A stretch of 64,000 bases of DNA from positions 4,650,001-4,714,000 of the forward strand of contig NZ_CP029495.1 of the NCBI RefSeq assembly GCF_003325475.1. The letters run 5' to 3'. Origin of the DNA: Chromobacterium phragmitis. Lineage in GTDB: Bacteria > Pseudomonadota > Gammaproteobacteria > Burkholderiales > Chromobacteriaceae. The notes beneath the pieces are model-generated. The model saw only the letters and a list, made by a program, of their open reading frames with translations. It was not told the DNA's origin and did no database searches. This document shows, piece after piece, positions 41,287 to 49,177 of the stretch (position 1 is the stretch's first letter; each line of letters starts with the position of its first letter). The position numbers and the translations under genes are program-made.

Positions 41287-42026
41287 GATTGTTTACCCAG
41301 AAATGCGGAAATGTCTTGATTGATGGCGCGCAGCGCGGCCAGCGGATCCTCGGCGCGGGTGATCGGCCGGCCGATCACCAGATAATCGGCGCCGGCGGCC
41401 AATGCGGCGGTCGGCGTCATCACGCGGCGCTGATCGTCGCCGGCGCTGTCGGCCAGGCGGATGCCGGGCGTCACCAGCTTGAAATCGCCGCCCAGCGCCT
41501 GCTTCAGCATGGAAGCCTCCTGCGCCGAGCACACCACGCCATCCAGGCCGCAATCGCGTGTCAGCGTGGCCAGGCGCAACACGTGCTCCTGTGGCGGGAC
41601 ATCGATGCCGACCTCGGCCAGATCCGCCGCTTCCATGCTGGTGAGCACCGTCACCGCGATCAGCAGCGGACGCTGGCTGTAAGCGGCCAGCGCCTCGCGC
41701 GCGGCCTCCATCATCCGGCGGCCGCCGGAGGCGTGCACATTGACCATCCATACGCCGGACTCGGCAGCGGCCTTGCACGCCTGGGCGACGGTATTGGGAA
41801 TATCGTGGAATTTCATGTCCAGGAATACCTGGAAGCCGCGCGCGGCCAGCGACTCCACCAGATGGCGGCCGCTGGAGGTGAACAACTCCTTGCCCACTTT
41901 CAGCCGGCACTCGGCCGGATCCAGCCGGCTGGCGAACGCCAGCGCGCCGGCCGCGTCGGCGAAGTCCAGCGCCACCACCACTGGCGACGTCTCCAGGCTT
42001 CCGCTCTCTGCGATCAAAGGATTCAT
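41283..42026 (-). CDS. pyrF: Orotidine 5'-phosphate decarboxylase
   Basis: The 247-residue TIM-barrel enzyme makes UMP from OMP. It has the signature VFLDMKFHDIPNTV with the catalytic Asp-x-Lys-x-x-Asp, KVGKELFTSSG and VTPGIRLADSAGDDQRRVMTP. A longer frame runs upstream, but GGAG lies 5 bases before the ATG at 42026. Its coupling to ugd joins UMP synthesis with a UDP-sugar enzyme. Confidence 0.96.
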   Translation of the reverse strand: MNPLIAESGSLETSPVVVALDFADAAGALAFASRLDPAECRLKVGKELFTSSGRHLVESLAARGFQVFLDMKFHDIPNTVAQACKAAAESGVWMVNVHASGGRRMMEAAREALAAYSQRPLLIAVTVLTSMEAADLAEVGIDVPPQEHVLRLATLTRDCGLDGVVCSAQEASMLKQALGGDFKLVTPGIRLADSAGDDQRRVMTPTAALAAGADYLVIGRPITRAEDPLAALRAINQDISAFLGKQS

Positions 42027-42097
42027 CGATGCTCCATCATTCTTTGCATTCAGAATGCGCGCCGACGCATGCCGGCCGCGCGATATTCGTTTGGGAG

Positions 42098-43261
42098 TCA
42101 GGTTTCCGAACGATTGGCGGTGAAGCTCTCCCACTCGCCGCACGCTGGACAGTGCCAGAAGAAAGCCCGGGAACGGAAATTGCAGCACTTGCAACGGTGC
42201 ACGCTCAAACGCTGTGAATGCTTGAGGATCAGCGCGCGCGCCACCTCGGCATCCATCCGCCCTTCCGGCGACAGTTCGTCCATCTGCGCCTCTATCATCC
42301 GGTACACGCCGGCCAGGCTGGGGCGGGCATGCACCGCTTCGCGCACGCCTTCCAGCGCCTTGGCCTCGCCATCGTAAGTGGCGATCTTCTGGTACAGGAG
42401 ATCGGTCAGCTCCAGCTGCGGGAAAGTGCGTTGGTAGCCGCGCAGCAGCGCGATGCCCTCCAGCGGACGCCCCAACTTCTCGTAGGCGTCGCACAGGCGC
42501 TCGGCCGCCATCGCCAAGTATTCGTAATTCTGCTTCTCGATGCCCTGCCAGGCGGCGATCGCGGCATCGACATTGCCTTCGGCGAACTCGATGTCGCCAA
42601 GAATCAAACTGGCGCGCACGCACTTGCGGTTGGCCAGAATGGCTTCGGCCACGTATTGCCGCGCCAGCTCGTGATGGGACTGGTACAGCTCGCCCTGCGC
42701 GAGTTCGCAATAGAACTGCGCCACCTCATGCTGGAAAGAATGCGCGTCGCTGCGCAGTTCGCGCGCGGTATCTATCGCCTTCTTCCAGTCGCGGTCCTGC
42801 TGGTAAATGTCCAGCAACTGCCGGCGCGCGGCCAGGCTCATATTGCCGTCCAGCAGCTTCAGCAGGATTTCCTCGGCGCGATCCACCAGGCCCGCCTTGC
42901 GGAAGTCCTGCGCCAGTTCATTGCGAACCAGGTCGCGCTGCTCGCTGGGCAAGTCGGACGAATCCAGCATCTGCTGGTGCAGGCGGATGGCGCGGTCGTT
43001 CTCGCCGCGCTTGCGGTACAGCTTGCCCAGAATGTGCTGCAACTCCAGCGCCGAGCCCTGTTGGCGCGCCACTTCGGCCAGCGCCTGCGCCGCGACGTCG
43101 GTCTTGTCGTCCACCAGCGCGTCCAGGCCACGAAAATAGGAAATCGGCACCGCCTTCGCTTGCTTCAGCACGGCGCGCATGTCCACCCGGGCGGCGAACC
43201 AGCCCAATCCGAAAAAGGCTGGAAACAGCAGCAGCCACCACAAATCAAGTTCCAACTGCAA
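42098..43261 (-). CDS. lapB: LPS assembly protein LapB
   Basis: The 387-residue inner-membrane-anchored protein has an N-terminal membrane helix (LDLWWLLLFPAFFGLGWFAA), about nine TPR repeats and a C-terminal rubredoxin-like zinc site CKCCNF...CPACGEW. In E. coli LapB (YciM) controls LPS synthesis by promoting FtsH degradation of LpxC. It follows lapA and lies in the same strand as hldA, hldD and ugd, placing LPS control and LPS sugar synthesis together. Confidence 0.94.
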   Translation of the reverse strand: MQLELDLWWLLLFPAFFGLGWFAARVDMRAVLKQAKAVPISYFRGLDALVDDKTDVAAQALAEVARQQGSALELQHILGKLYRKRGENDRAIRLHQQMLDSSDLPSEQRDLVRNELAQDFRKAGLVDRAEEILLKLLDGNMSLAARRQLLDIYQQDRDWKKAIDTARELRSDAHSFQHEVAQFYCELAQGELYQSHHELARQYVAEAILANRKCVRASLILGDIEFAEGNVDAAIAAWQGIEKQNYEYLAMAAERLCDAYEKLGRPLEGIALLRGYQRTFPQLELTDLLYQKIATYDGEAKALEGVREAVHARPSLAGVYRMIEAQMDELSPEGRMDAEVARALILKHSQRLSVHRCKCCNFRSRAFFWHCPACGEWESFTANRSET

Positions 43262-43312
43262 TCCTTTCGGAACGATAGAACGGGACCAAGGTCATGCTCC
43301 CGGAAGACAAGC

Positions 43313-43606
43313 TCAATCGGCGACGGCGTCGCTGGGATCGTTGACCACCTTGCCGGCTGGCGGACGGTTGCGCAGCTCTTTCTTCAGCTGCGACAGTTCG
43401 CGGCGGGTTCTCAGGTAGAAACTGAAAGTGGCCAGCAGACCGACGGCGGCGCCGACGACGAAGAACAGCAACAGAAAAACAATGAACGGCGCCGACCAGG
43501 ACTGGCCGAAAAACAGTTTGAATTCGACCGAGTGGCTGTTCTGCACGGTGACGGCCACCAACAGCAGCAGCAGGGCCAATTCGACGATACGCAACAAATA
43601 TCGCAT
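43313..43606 (-). CDS. lapA: LapA family membrane protein
   Basis: The 97-residue protein has two membrane helices (LRIVELALLLLLVAVTVQNSH, VFLLLFFVVGAAVGLLATFSFYL) and a charged coiled-coil tail (RRELSQLKKELRN), the layout of LapA/YciS, the partner of LapB. It lies 51 bases upstream of lapB. The ihfB terminator upstream implies its own promoter. Confidence 0.92.
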   Translation of the reverse strand: MRYLLRIVELALLLLLVAVTVQNSHSVEFKLFFGQSWSAPFIVFLLLFFVVGAAVGLLATFSFYLRTRRELSQLKKELRNRPPAGKVVNDPSDAVAD

Positions 43607-43636
43607 GGGATCGCTCGATGAGTTTGCCGGAGTGCA

Positions 43637-43665
43637 ATTCTAAACGATAGCCCGCCGCAACCCAA
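43637..43665 (-). promoter_or_regulatory. Predicted promoter of lapAB
   Basis: On the minus strand TTGGGT (43660-43665) and TAGAAT (43637-43642) are 17 bases apart, located between the ihfB terminator and the lapA start. The -10 matches five of six bases; the -35 is poor. Confidence 0.4.
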
Positions 43666-43688
43666 GCCGCGCGAGCGGCGCGGATACG

Positions 43689-43714
43689 AAAAAAGCGCCG
43701 CGGAGGCGGCGCTT
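43689..43714 (-). terminator. Intrinsic terminator after ihfB
   Basis: On the minus strand AAGCGCCGC (43714-43706) and GCGGCGCTT (43701-43693) pair around CTCC, followed by a run of T residues (complement of 43689-43694). Confidence 0.92.
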
Positions 43715-43741
43715 CTGGCATGTAGACCGATGAAACTGCGA

Positions 43742-44056
43742 TCAGGCCTGGGTCTGTTCCATAAGGGACAAGTCCACGCGCTCGCGCAGTTCCTTGCCGG
43801 CCTTGAAATGAGGCACGTATTTCTCAGGAACCGAGACGCTGGCGCCCGACTTCGGGTTGCGGCCGACGCGCGGCGGACGGTAGTTCAGATCGAAGCTACC
43901 GAAACCGCGAATCTCGATCCGGCTTCCTTGAGCCAGGTTGTTGGCCATCGCGTCCAAAATGGTCTTGACGGCCAACTCAGCATCTTTGTAGACCAACTGA
44001 GAATTGCGCTCGGCCAGTCTCTCGGACAGCCTCGCGATCAGCTCAGATTTGGTCAT
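43742..44056 (-). CDS. ihfB: Integration host factor beta subunit
   Basis: The 104-residue DNA-bending protein has the HU/IHF fold: MTKSELIARLSER, the beta-arm GSRIEIRGFGSFDLNYRPPRVGRNPKSG with the intercalating-loop Pro in NPK, and VPEKYVPHFKAGKELRERV. It pairs with IhfA. It starts 7 bases after rpsA, the usual betaproteobacterial arrangement. Confidence 0.96.
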   Translation of the reverse strand: MTKSELIARLSERLAERNSQLVYKDAELAVKTILDAMANNLAQGSRIEIRGFGSFDLNYRPPRVGRNPKSGASVSVPEKYVPHFKAGKELRERVDLSLMEQTQA

Positions 44057-44063
44057 GACGCTA

Positions 44064-45755
44064 TTACTCGTTGGAACCGGACAGTTTAGCCTTCAGCAGG
44101 GCACCCAGGTTGGTGGTGCCGGCGGAAGCGCTGTCAACGGCCAGGCTCTTCAGAGCGGCGTTATCTTCTTGAGCGTCCTTAGCCTTGATGGACAGGCTGA
44201 TGTTGCGGGACTTGCGGTCCACGGCAACGATCACAGCCTCGACGGCATCGCCATCCTTCAGGATGGAGCGAGCGTCTTCCACGCGGTCGCGGGACAGTTC
44301 GGAAGCGCGCAGGTAGCCTTCAACATCGGCGTCCAGAGCGATGACCGCGCCCTTGGCGTCAACGGACTTGACGGTACCCTTCACCAGAGCGCCCTTGTCG
44401 TTCATGGCAACGAAGTTGTTGAACGGGTCGCCTTCCAGCTGCTTGATGCCCAGGGAGATGCGTTCTTTTTCCACGTCGATGGACAGAACAACAGCTTCAA
44501 CCTCGTCGCCCTTCTTGAACTTGCGCACGGCTTCTTCGCCAGCTTCGTTCCAGGACAGGTCGGACAGGTGAACCAGGCCGTCGATGCCGCCCGGCAGGCC
44601 AACGAACACGCCGAAGTCGGTGATGGACTTGATCGCGCCCTTCAGCTTGTCGCCCTTGTGGAAGTTGTCGGCAAACTCGTTCCACGGGTTGGCCAGACAC
44701 TGCTTCATGCCCAAGGAGATGCGACGACGGTCTTCGTCGATTTCCAGGATCATGACTTCCACTTCGTCGCCAACTTGAACCACCTTGGACGGGTGTACGT
44801 TCTTGTTGGTCCAGTCCATTTCGGACACGTGCACCAGGCCTTCGATGCCTTGTTCGATTTCCACGAACGCGCCGTAGTCGGTCAGGTTGGTCACCTTGCC
44901 GAACAGGCGGGTGCCGGACGGGTAGCGGCGGGACAGACCCACCCACGGATCTTCGCCCAGTTGCTTCAGACCCAGGGATACGCGGTTCTTCTCTTGGTCG
45001 AACTTCAGTACCTTGGCTTCCACTTCGTCGCCCACGGCCAGAACTTCGGACGGGTGCTTCACGCGGCGCCATGCCAGGTCGGTGATGTGCAGCAGGCCAT
45101 CGATGCCGCCCAGGTCAACGAACGCACCGTAGTCGGTGATGTTCTTGACGATACCCTTGATGACTGCGCCCTCTTTCAGGGTTTCCAGCAGAGCCTTGCG
45201 CTCTTCGCCCAGGGTTTCTTCCAGCACGGAGCGGCGGGAAACCACGACGTTGTTGCGCTTGCGATCCAGCTTGATGACCTTGAACTCGATCTGCTTGTTT
45301 TCGTACGGGGTGGTGTCTTTCACCGGACGCACGTCAACCAGAGAGCCCGGCAGGAAGGCGCGGATGCCGTTGACCATGACGGTCAGGCCGCCCTTCACCT
45401 TGCCGCTGATCATGCCGGACAGGATGGTGCCGGCTTCCAGCGCTTCTTCCAGCTCAACCCAAGCGGCCATGCGCTTGGCTTTTTCGCGGGACAGCTTGGT
45501 TTCGCCGAAACCGTTTTCCAGCGCGTCGATCGCGACGGTAACGAAGTCGCCGATGGCGACTTCAACGACGCCTTGGTCGTTCTTGAATTCTTCAGCCGGA
45601 ATCAGGGACTCGGACTTGAGGCCTGCGTTCACGGTTACAAAGTTGGAATCAACTGCCACGACTTCAGCAGTGATCACTTCGCCCACGCGCATATCGTGCA
45701 GGGTGAGGCTTTCCTCGAACAGTTGAGCGAAGTTTTCCATGGAGAGGGTAGTCAT
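44064..45755 (-). CDS. rpsA: 30S ribosomal protein S1
   Basis: The 563-residue protein has six S1 RNA-binding repeats; repeats three to six are recognisable from GTVKSV/GKVTNLTDYGAFVEIEQGIEGLVHVSEMDW-like blocks. It helps 30S subunits bind leadered mRNA. The ATG at 45755 gives MTTLSMENFAQLFEESL; an alternative TTG one codon upstream is less likely. Its place between cmk and ihfB is conserved in proteobacteria. Confidence 0.97.
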   Translation of the reverse strand: MTTLSMENFAQLFEESLTLHDMRVGEVITAEVVAVDSNFVTVNAGLKSESLIPAEEFKNDQGVVEVAIGDFVTVAIDALENGFGETKLSREKAKRMAAWVELEEALEAGTILSGMISGKVKGGLTVMVNGIRAFLPGSLVDVRPVKDTTPYENKQIEFKVIKLDRKRNNVVVSRRSVLEETLGEERKALLETLKEGAVIKGIVKNITDYGAFVDLGGIDGLLHITDLAWRRVKHPSEVLAVGDEVEAKVLKFDQEKNRVSLGLKQLGEDPWVGLSRRYPSGTRLFGKVTNLTDYGAFVEIEQGIEGLVHVSEMDWTNKNVHPSKVVQVGDEVEVMILEIDEDRRRISLGMKQCLANPWNEFADNFHKGDKLKGAIKSITDFGVFVGLPGGIDGLVHLSDLSWNEAGEEAVRKFKKGDEVEAVVLSIDVEKERISLGIKQLEGDPFNNFVAMNDKGALVKGTVKSVDAKGAVIALDADVEGYLRASELSRDRVEDARSILKDGDAVEAVIVAVDRKSRNISLSIKAKDAQEDNAALKSLAVDSASAGTTNLGALLKAKLSGSNE

Positions 45756-45849
45756 CAAGCGTACTCTCGGTTGCAGGCCTTGCGGCTTGCGGGGTTAGGG
45801 TTGGAACAAGATCGTTTCCGCAATGCAGCAAAAACGACCATACAAAAAA

Positions 45850-46518
45850 TCAACGGCCGGAAACCTGTTTTTCCTCAAACCACACGAGGACCTTGTCGAC
45901 CGCCTGGTCTATGGTCAGCTCCGTGGTATCGAGCAAAAAGGCGTCCGGCTCCTGGCGCAGCGGCGCTACCGGCCGGGCGGCATCGCGCGCGTCCCGATCG
46001 ATAATGTCCTGCATAATCTGAGCGAGGTTAGCAGATTCCCCCTTGCCGATCAACTGCTTATGACGGCGGGACGCTCTTTCCTCGGCGCTGGCGGTCAGAA
46101 ATACCTTCAGCGTGGCGTCCGGAAACACCACCGACCCCATGTCCCGGCCATCGGTCACCAGGCCCGGACGCGCGCGAAAATCGCGCTGGCGCTGCAATAG
46201 CGCGGCGCGCACCGTCGGCAGCGCGCCCACCTTGGACGCGCCGATGCCGATTTCCTCGGCGCGGATGTCCGCGCTGGCGTCGTTGCCTTCCAGCCACACC
46301 GCGCCGTCGGAGAACTCCACCGGCAAGGCGGCGGCGGCCTCAGCCAACGCCGGCTCATCGTCCCAGCCTATGCCGCGGCGGCGCGCGAACAGCGCCAGCA
46401 GGCGGTACAGCGAGCCCGAGTCCAGATAATGGAAATCCAGGCGCGCGGCCACCAAGGCCGCCACCGTGCCCTTGCCCGAGGCCGAAGGGCCGTCGATGGT
46501 AATCACCGGTACTGTCAT
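45850..46518 (-). CDS. cmk: Cytidylate kinase
   Basis: The 222-residue kinase phosphorylates CMP and dCMP. It has the P-loop ITIDGPSASGKGTVAALVA, the CMP-binding LDSGSLYRLLAL and VTDGRDMGSVVFPDATLKVFLTAS with the lid region ERASRRHKQL. The frame extends upstream; I chose the ATG at 46518, with AGGA ten bases upstream, because the protein then begins MTVPVITIDGPS like other Cmk proteins. Confidence 0.95.
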   Translation of the reverse strand: MTVPVITIDGPSASGKGTVAALVAARLDFHYLDSGSLYRLLALFARRRGIGWDDEPALAEAAAALPVEFSDGAVWLEGNDASADIRAEEIGIGASKVGALPTVRAALLQRQRDFRARPGLVTDGRDMGSVVFPDATLKVFLTASAEERASRRHKQLIGKGESANLAQIMQDIIDRDARDAARPVAPLRQEPDAFLLDTTELTIDQAVDKVLVWFEEKQVSGR

Positions 46519-46668
46519 CGAAATCTGATCCTGTCGCATGCATTCGGCCCGCGGCGCGCCACATACGCCGCCGAGCCGATCAAACCGCGCATTGTAACTC
46601 AAGCGACGCGGCCTGGCGCGAGGCCGCGCGGCGCAAGGCGATTGCGCACGGCCTCGTCTGGCGGGTAC

Positions 46669-46683
46669 AGTGTCCCTGACACT
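46669..46683. promoter_or_regulatory. Inverted repeat between cmk and aroA
   Basis: AGTGTC-CCT-GACACT is a perfect dyad in the 206-base divergent region between cmk and aroA, 42 bases before the aroA start. It could be an operator; no known consensus is recognised. Confidence 0.35.
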
Positions 46684-46724
46684 TATCAAGCCACGCCATT
46701 CCAAAACACAAGCGCGACACCCAC

Positions 46725-48014
46725 ATGGAACAACTGCATCTCCCCCCCTGCCCTCGCCTCGCCGGCGCCGTCAAGCTGCCCGGCTCCAAGAGCATTTCCA
46801 ATCGCACCCTGCTGCTGGCGGCGCTGTCCGGCGGCAGCACCCTGGTCCGCGACCTGCTGGATTCCGACGATATCCGCCACATGCTGAGCGCGTTGAAGTT
46901 GCTGGGCGTCAAGGTGGAACAGCAGGGCGACAGCCGCGACTTCCGCGTACAGGGCTGCGGCGGCGCGTTTCCAGTCAAGAACGCAGACTTGTTCCTCGGC
47001 AACGCCGGCACCGCCTTCCGCCCGCTGACCGCGGCGCTGGCGCTGATGGGCGGCGATTACCAGCTGTCCGGCGTGCCGCGCATGCACGAACGCCCGATCG
47101 GCGACCTGGTCGAGGCGCTGAACGCCGCCGGCGCGCGCATCGAGTACTTAGGCCAGCCCGGCTTTCCGCCGCTGTCCATCTCCCCGGCCGACGTGCGCTG
47201 CGCCGGCCCCATCCGGGTGAAGGGCAATGTCTCCAGCCAGTTTCTCACCGCCCTCCTGATGGCGCTGCCGCTGACCGGCGAGACATCCGAGATCGAGGTG
47301 GTGGGCGATCTGATTTCCAAGCCCTATATCGAAATCACGCTCAATCTGATGGCGCGATTCGGCGTGCGCGTCGAACGCGACGGCTGGCAGCGCTTCACCA
47401 TCCCCGGCGGCCAGCACTACATCTCGCCGGGAGAGGTCTATGTCGAAGGCGACGCCTCCAGCGCGTCCTACTTCCTGGCGGCCGGCGCGCTGGCCGGCGG
47501 ACCGGTGCGGGTGGAAGGGGTGGGCGAGGCCAGCATCCAGGGCGACGTGCGCTTCGCCGAGGCGCTGGAATTGATGGGCGCGACGGTGCGCCGCGGCGAC
47601 AACTGGATCGAGGCCCGCGCCGAAGGCAGGCTCAAGGCGATCGACCTGGACTGTAACCACATCCCGGACGCGGCGATGACGCTGGCCGTGGCCGCGTTGG
47701 CCGCCGACGGCGCCACCACGCTGCGCAACATCGCCAGCTGGCGGGTGAAGGAAACCGACCGTCTGTCGGCGATGGCGACCGAGCTGCGCAAAGTGGGCGC
47801 GATCGTGGAGGAAGGACCGGACTACATCCGCGTCACCCCCCCGTCGACGCTGACGCCCAACGCCGAAATCGACACCTACGACGACCACCGCATGGCCATG
47901 TGCTTCTCGCTGGTTTCGCTGCTGGGCGCGCCGGTGGTGATCAACGACCCCAAATGCGTGGCCAAAACCTTCCCGGACTATTTCCAGGCGCTGGCCGCGC
48001 TGCAGGCGCAATAA
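46725..48014 (+). CDS. aroA: 3-phosphoshikimate 1-carboxyvinyltransferase (EPSP synthase)
   Basis: The 429-residue shikimate pathway enzyme shows the class I motifs LPGSKSISNRTLLLAALSGG and LFLGNAGTAFRPLTAALAL, plus NIASWRVKETDRLSAMATELRKVGA and the YDDHRMAMCFSL motif. The GNAGTAxRPL motif marks the glyphosate-sensitive class. In many proteobacteria aroA lies upstream of cmk on the same strand; here it is divergent from cmk. Confidence 0.97.
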   Translation: MEQLHLPPCPRLAGAVKLPGSKSISNRTLLLAALSGGSTLVRDLLDSDDIRHMLSALKLLGVKVEQQGDSRDFRVQGCGGAFPVKNADLFLGNAGTAFRPLTAALALMGGDYQLSGVPRMHERPIGDLVEALNAAGARIEYLGQPGFPPLSISPADVRCAGPIRVKGNVSSQFLTALLMALPLTGETSEIEVVGDLISKPYIEITLNLMARFGVRVERDGWQRFTIPGGQHYISPGEVYVEGDASSASYFLAAGALAGGPVRVEGVGEASIQGDVRFAEALELMGATVRRGDNWIEARAEGRLKAIDLDCNHIPDAAMTLAVAALAADGATTLRNIASWRVKETDRLSAMATELRKVGAIVEEGPDYIRVTPPSTLTPNAEIDTYDDHRMAMCFSLVSLLGAPVVINDPKCVAKTFPDYFQALAALQAQ

Positions 48015-48035
48015 TCACAATATATTGATGATTTT

Positions 48036-48080
48036 ATCGATAGACTCCACAATATGGACATCACACAGGAGTCTATCGAT
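48036..48080 (+). promoter_or_regulatory. Perfect inverted repeat enclosing the ribosome binding site and start codon of the next gene
   Basis: ATCGATAGACTCC (48036-48048) and GGAGTCTATCGAT (48068-48080) are perfect 13-bp arms with a 19-base loop; G-T and A-T pairs extend the stem to 48033-48083. The right arm contains the Shine-Dalgarno GGAG (48068-48071) and the first two bases of the ATG at 48079. In mRNA the ribosome binding site and start would be fully paired. It may act as a thermometer-like or ligand/protein-responsive switch, or as a DNA operator. Confidence 0.75.
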
Positions 48081-48498
48081 GAGCGATCTGTTCCAGATGC
48101 GCCGCGATTTCATGCGGCGCTTCGACATCCCCTCCCCCACCCATCCGGAATTCCAGCCAGAACAGCTGGCGATGTGGCAGACCATGCTGGACGAAGAGCT
48201 GGACGAACTGCGGCAGGCGCTGGCCGATTACCGCGCGCTGCCGGCGCAGCCTCCCGAACAACAGCTGCGCAGCCGCGCCGAACTGACCGCGGAAGCGGTG
48301 GACGTGCTCAATGTGGTATGCGGCCTGTTGCTGTCACAGGGCCTGCCGCTGGAAGCGATGTGCGACGCGATACATGACGCCAATCTGCGCAAGTGCGTGG
48401 ACGGCCGCGTGGTGCGCCGCGCCGACGGCAAGGTGCTGAAGCCGGAAGGCTGGCAGCCGGCGGACAAACAGGGGGTGATCCGCCAGGCCTTGGCGTAA
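48079..48498 (+). CDS. MazG-like nucleotide pyrophosphohydrolase
   Basis: The 139-residue protein is an all-alpha NTP pyrophosphohydrolase of the MazG/PRA-PH superfamily. The metal-binding pattern is DEELDELRQAL (EExxE) and AELTAEAVDVLNVVCGLLL (ExxD), followed by DANLRKCVDGRVVRRADGKVLKPEGW, which is common in this subgroup. It may clean up non-canonical nucleotides or act on nucleotide alarmones. The start at 48079 has AGGAG eight bases upstream; the frame is also open from a TTG/ATG pair at 48025-48030, so a form 17 residues longer could be made when the hairpin blocks 48079. Confidence 0.85.
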   Translation: MSDLFQMRRDFMRRFDIPSPTHPEFQPEQLAMWQTMLDEELDELRQALADYRALPAQPPEQQLRSRAELTAEAVDVLNVVCGLLLSQGLPLEAMCDAIHDANLRKCVDGRVVRRADGKVLKPEGWQPADKQGVIRQALA

Positions 48499-48630
48499 GG
48501 CCTAGCCGACGCCATCCGCCGCGCGCGGCTCTCCCGCCGGCATTCCCCTTCTTTTGAAATGGGTTAAGGCCGACTTAAGCTTCAGCGACTAAGCTTGCAA
48601 CATGTTCCAACCGAAACGAAAGGAGCCGAC

Positions 48631-49176
48631 ATGTTGCGCAACACTTCGCGCAGTTACGGCCAAATCGCCCGCGCCCTGCACTGGCTGTGCGCGCTGGCAG
48701 TGATCGCCGCCCTGGTCGTCATCGAGCTGAAAGGCAACTTCCCCAAAGGCAGCGCCACCCGCGGCAACTTGAGCTTCGTCCATATCCAGGCCGGGCTGAT
48801 CGTGCTGCTGCTGGTGCTGCCGCGAATAGCCTGGCGGCTGAGCAATCCGCAACCGGAGATTTCCCCCAAACCCAGCCGCCTCTCAGTCCTGCTGGCCCAC
48901 GCCGGCCACTGGGCGCTGTACGCGCTGATGCTGGCGCTGCCGCTGCTGGGCATCGCCTTCATTCAGGCCAAAGGCGGCCAGGTCGCCCTGCTCGGCCTGC
49001 CCATCCCCGCCTTCATGCCCAATGATCCCGCGCTGGGCAAGGAGCTGAAAAGCATCCATGAACTGCTGGGCAATGTGCTGCTGTGGCTGAGCATCCTGCA
49101 TGCCGCCGCCGCGGCGGGGCATCACCTGCTCCTCAAGGACGACACCCTCACCCGCATGACCGGCCCGATGCGCTGA
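48631..49176 (+). CDS. Cytochrome b561
   Basis: The 181-residue inner membrane protein has four helices with the haem-ligand histidines expected of the b561/YodB family: ARALHWLCAL, FVHIQAGLIVLLLVL, AGHWALYALM and SIHELLGNVLLWLSILHAAAAAGHHLLLKDDTL. It may pass electrons between quinone and superoxide or periplasmic acceptors. AAGGAG lies five bases before the ATG. It ends head-to-head against the fruR stop with one base between. Confidence 0.9.
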   Translation: MLRNTSRSYGQIARALHWLCALAVIAALVVIELKGNFPKGSATRGNLSFVHIQAGLIVLLLVLPRIAWRLSNPQPEISPKPSRLSVLLAHAGHWALYALMLALPLLGIAFIQAKGGQVALLGLPIPAFMPNDPALGKELKSIHELLGNVLLWLSILHAAAAAGHHLLLKDDTLTRMTGPMR

Positions 49177-49177
49177 C

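Noticed and set aside
44004..46004. 666-codon plus-strand frame opposite rpsA
   Set aside because: It mirrors the S1 repeats of rpsA on the other strand; long antisense frames are expected in strongly biased codons.
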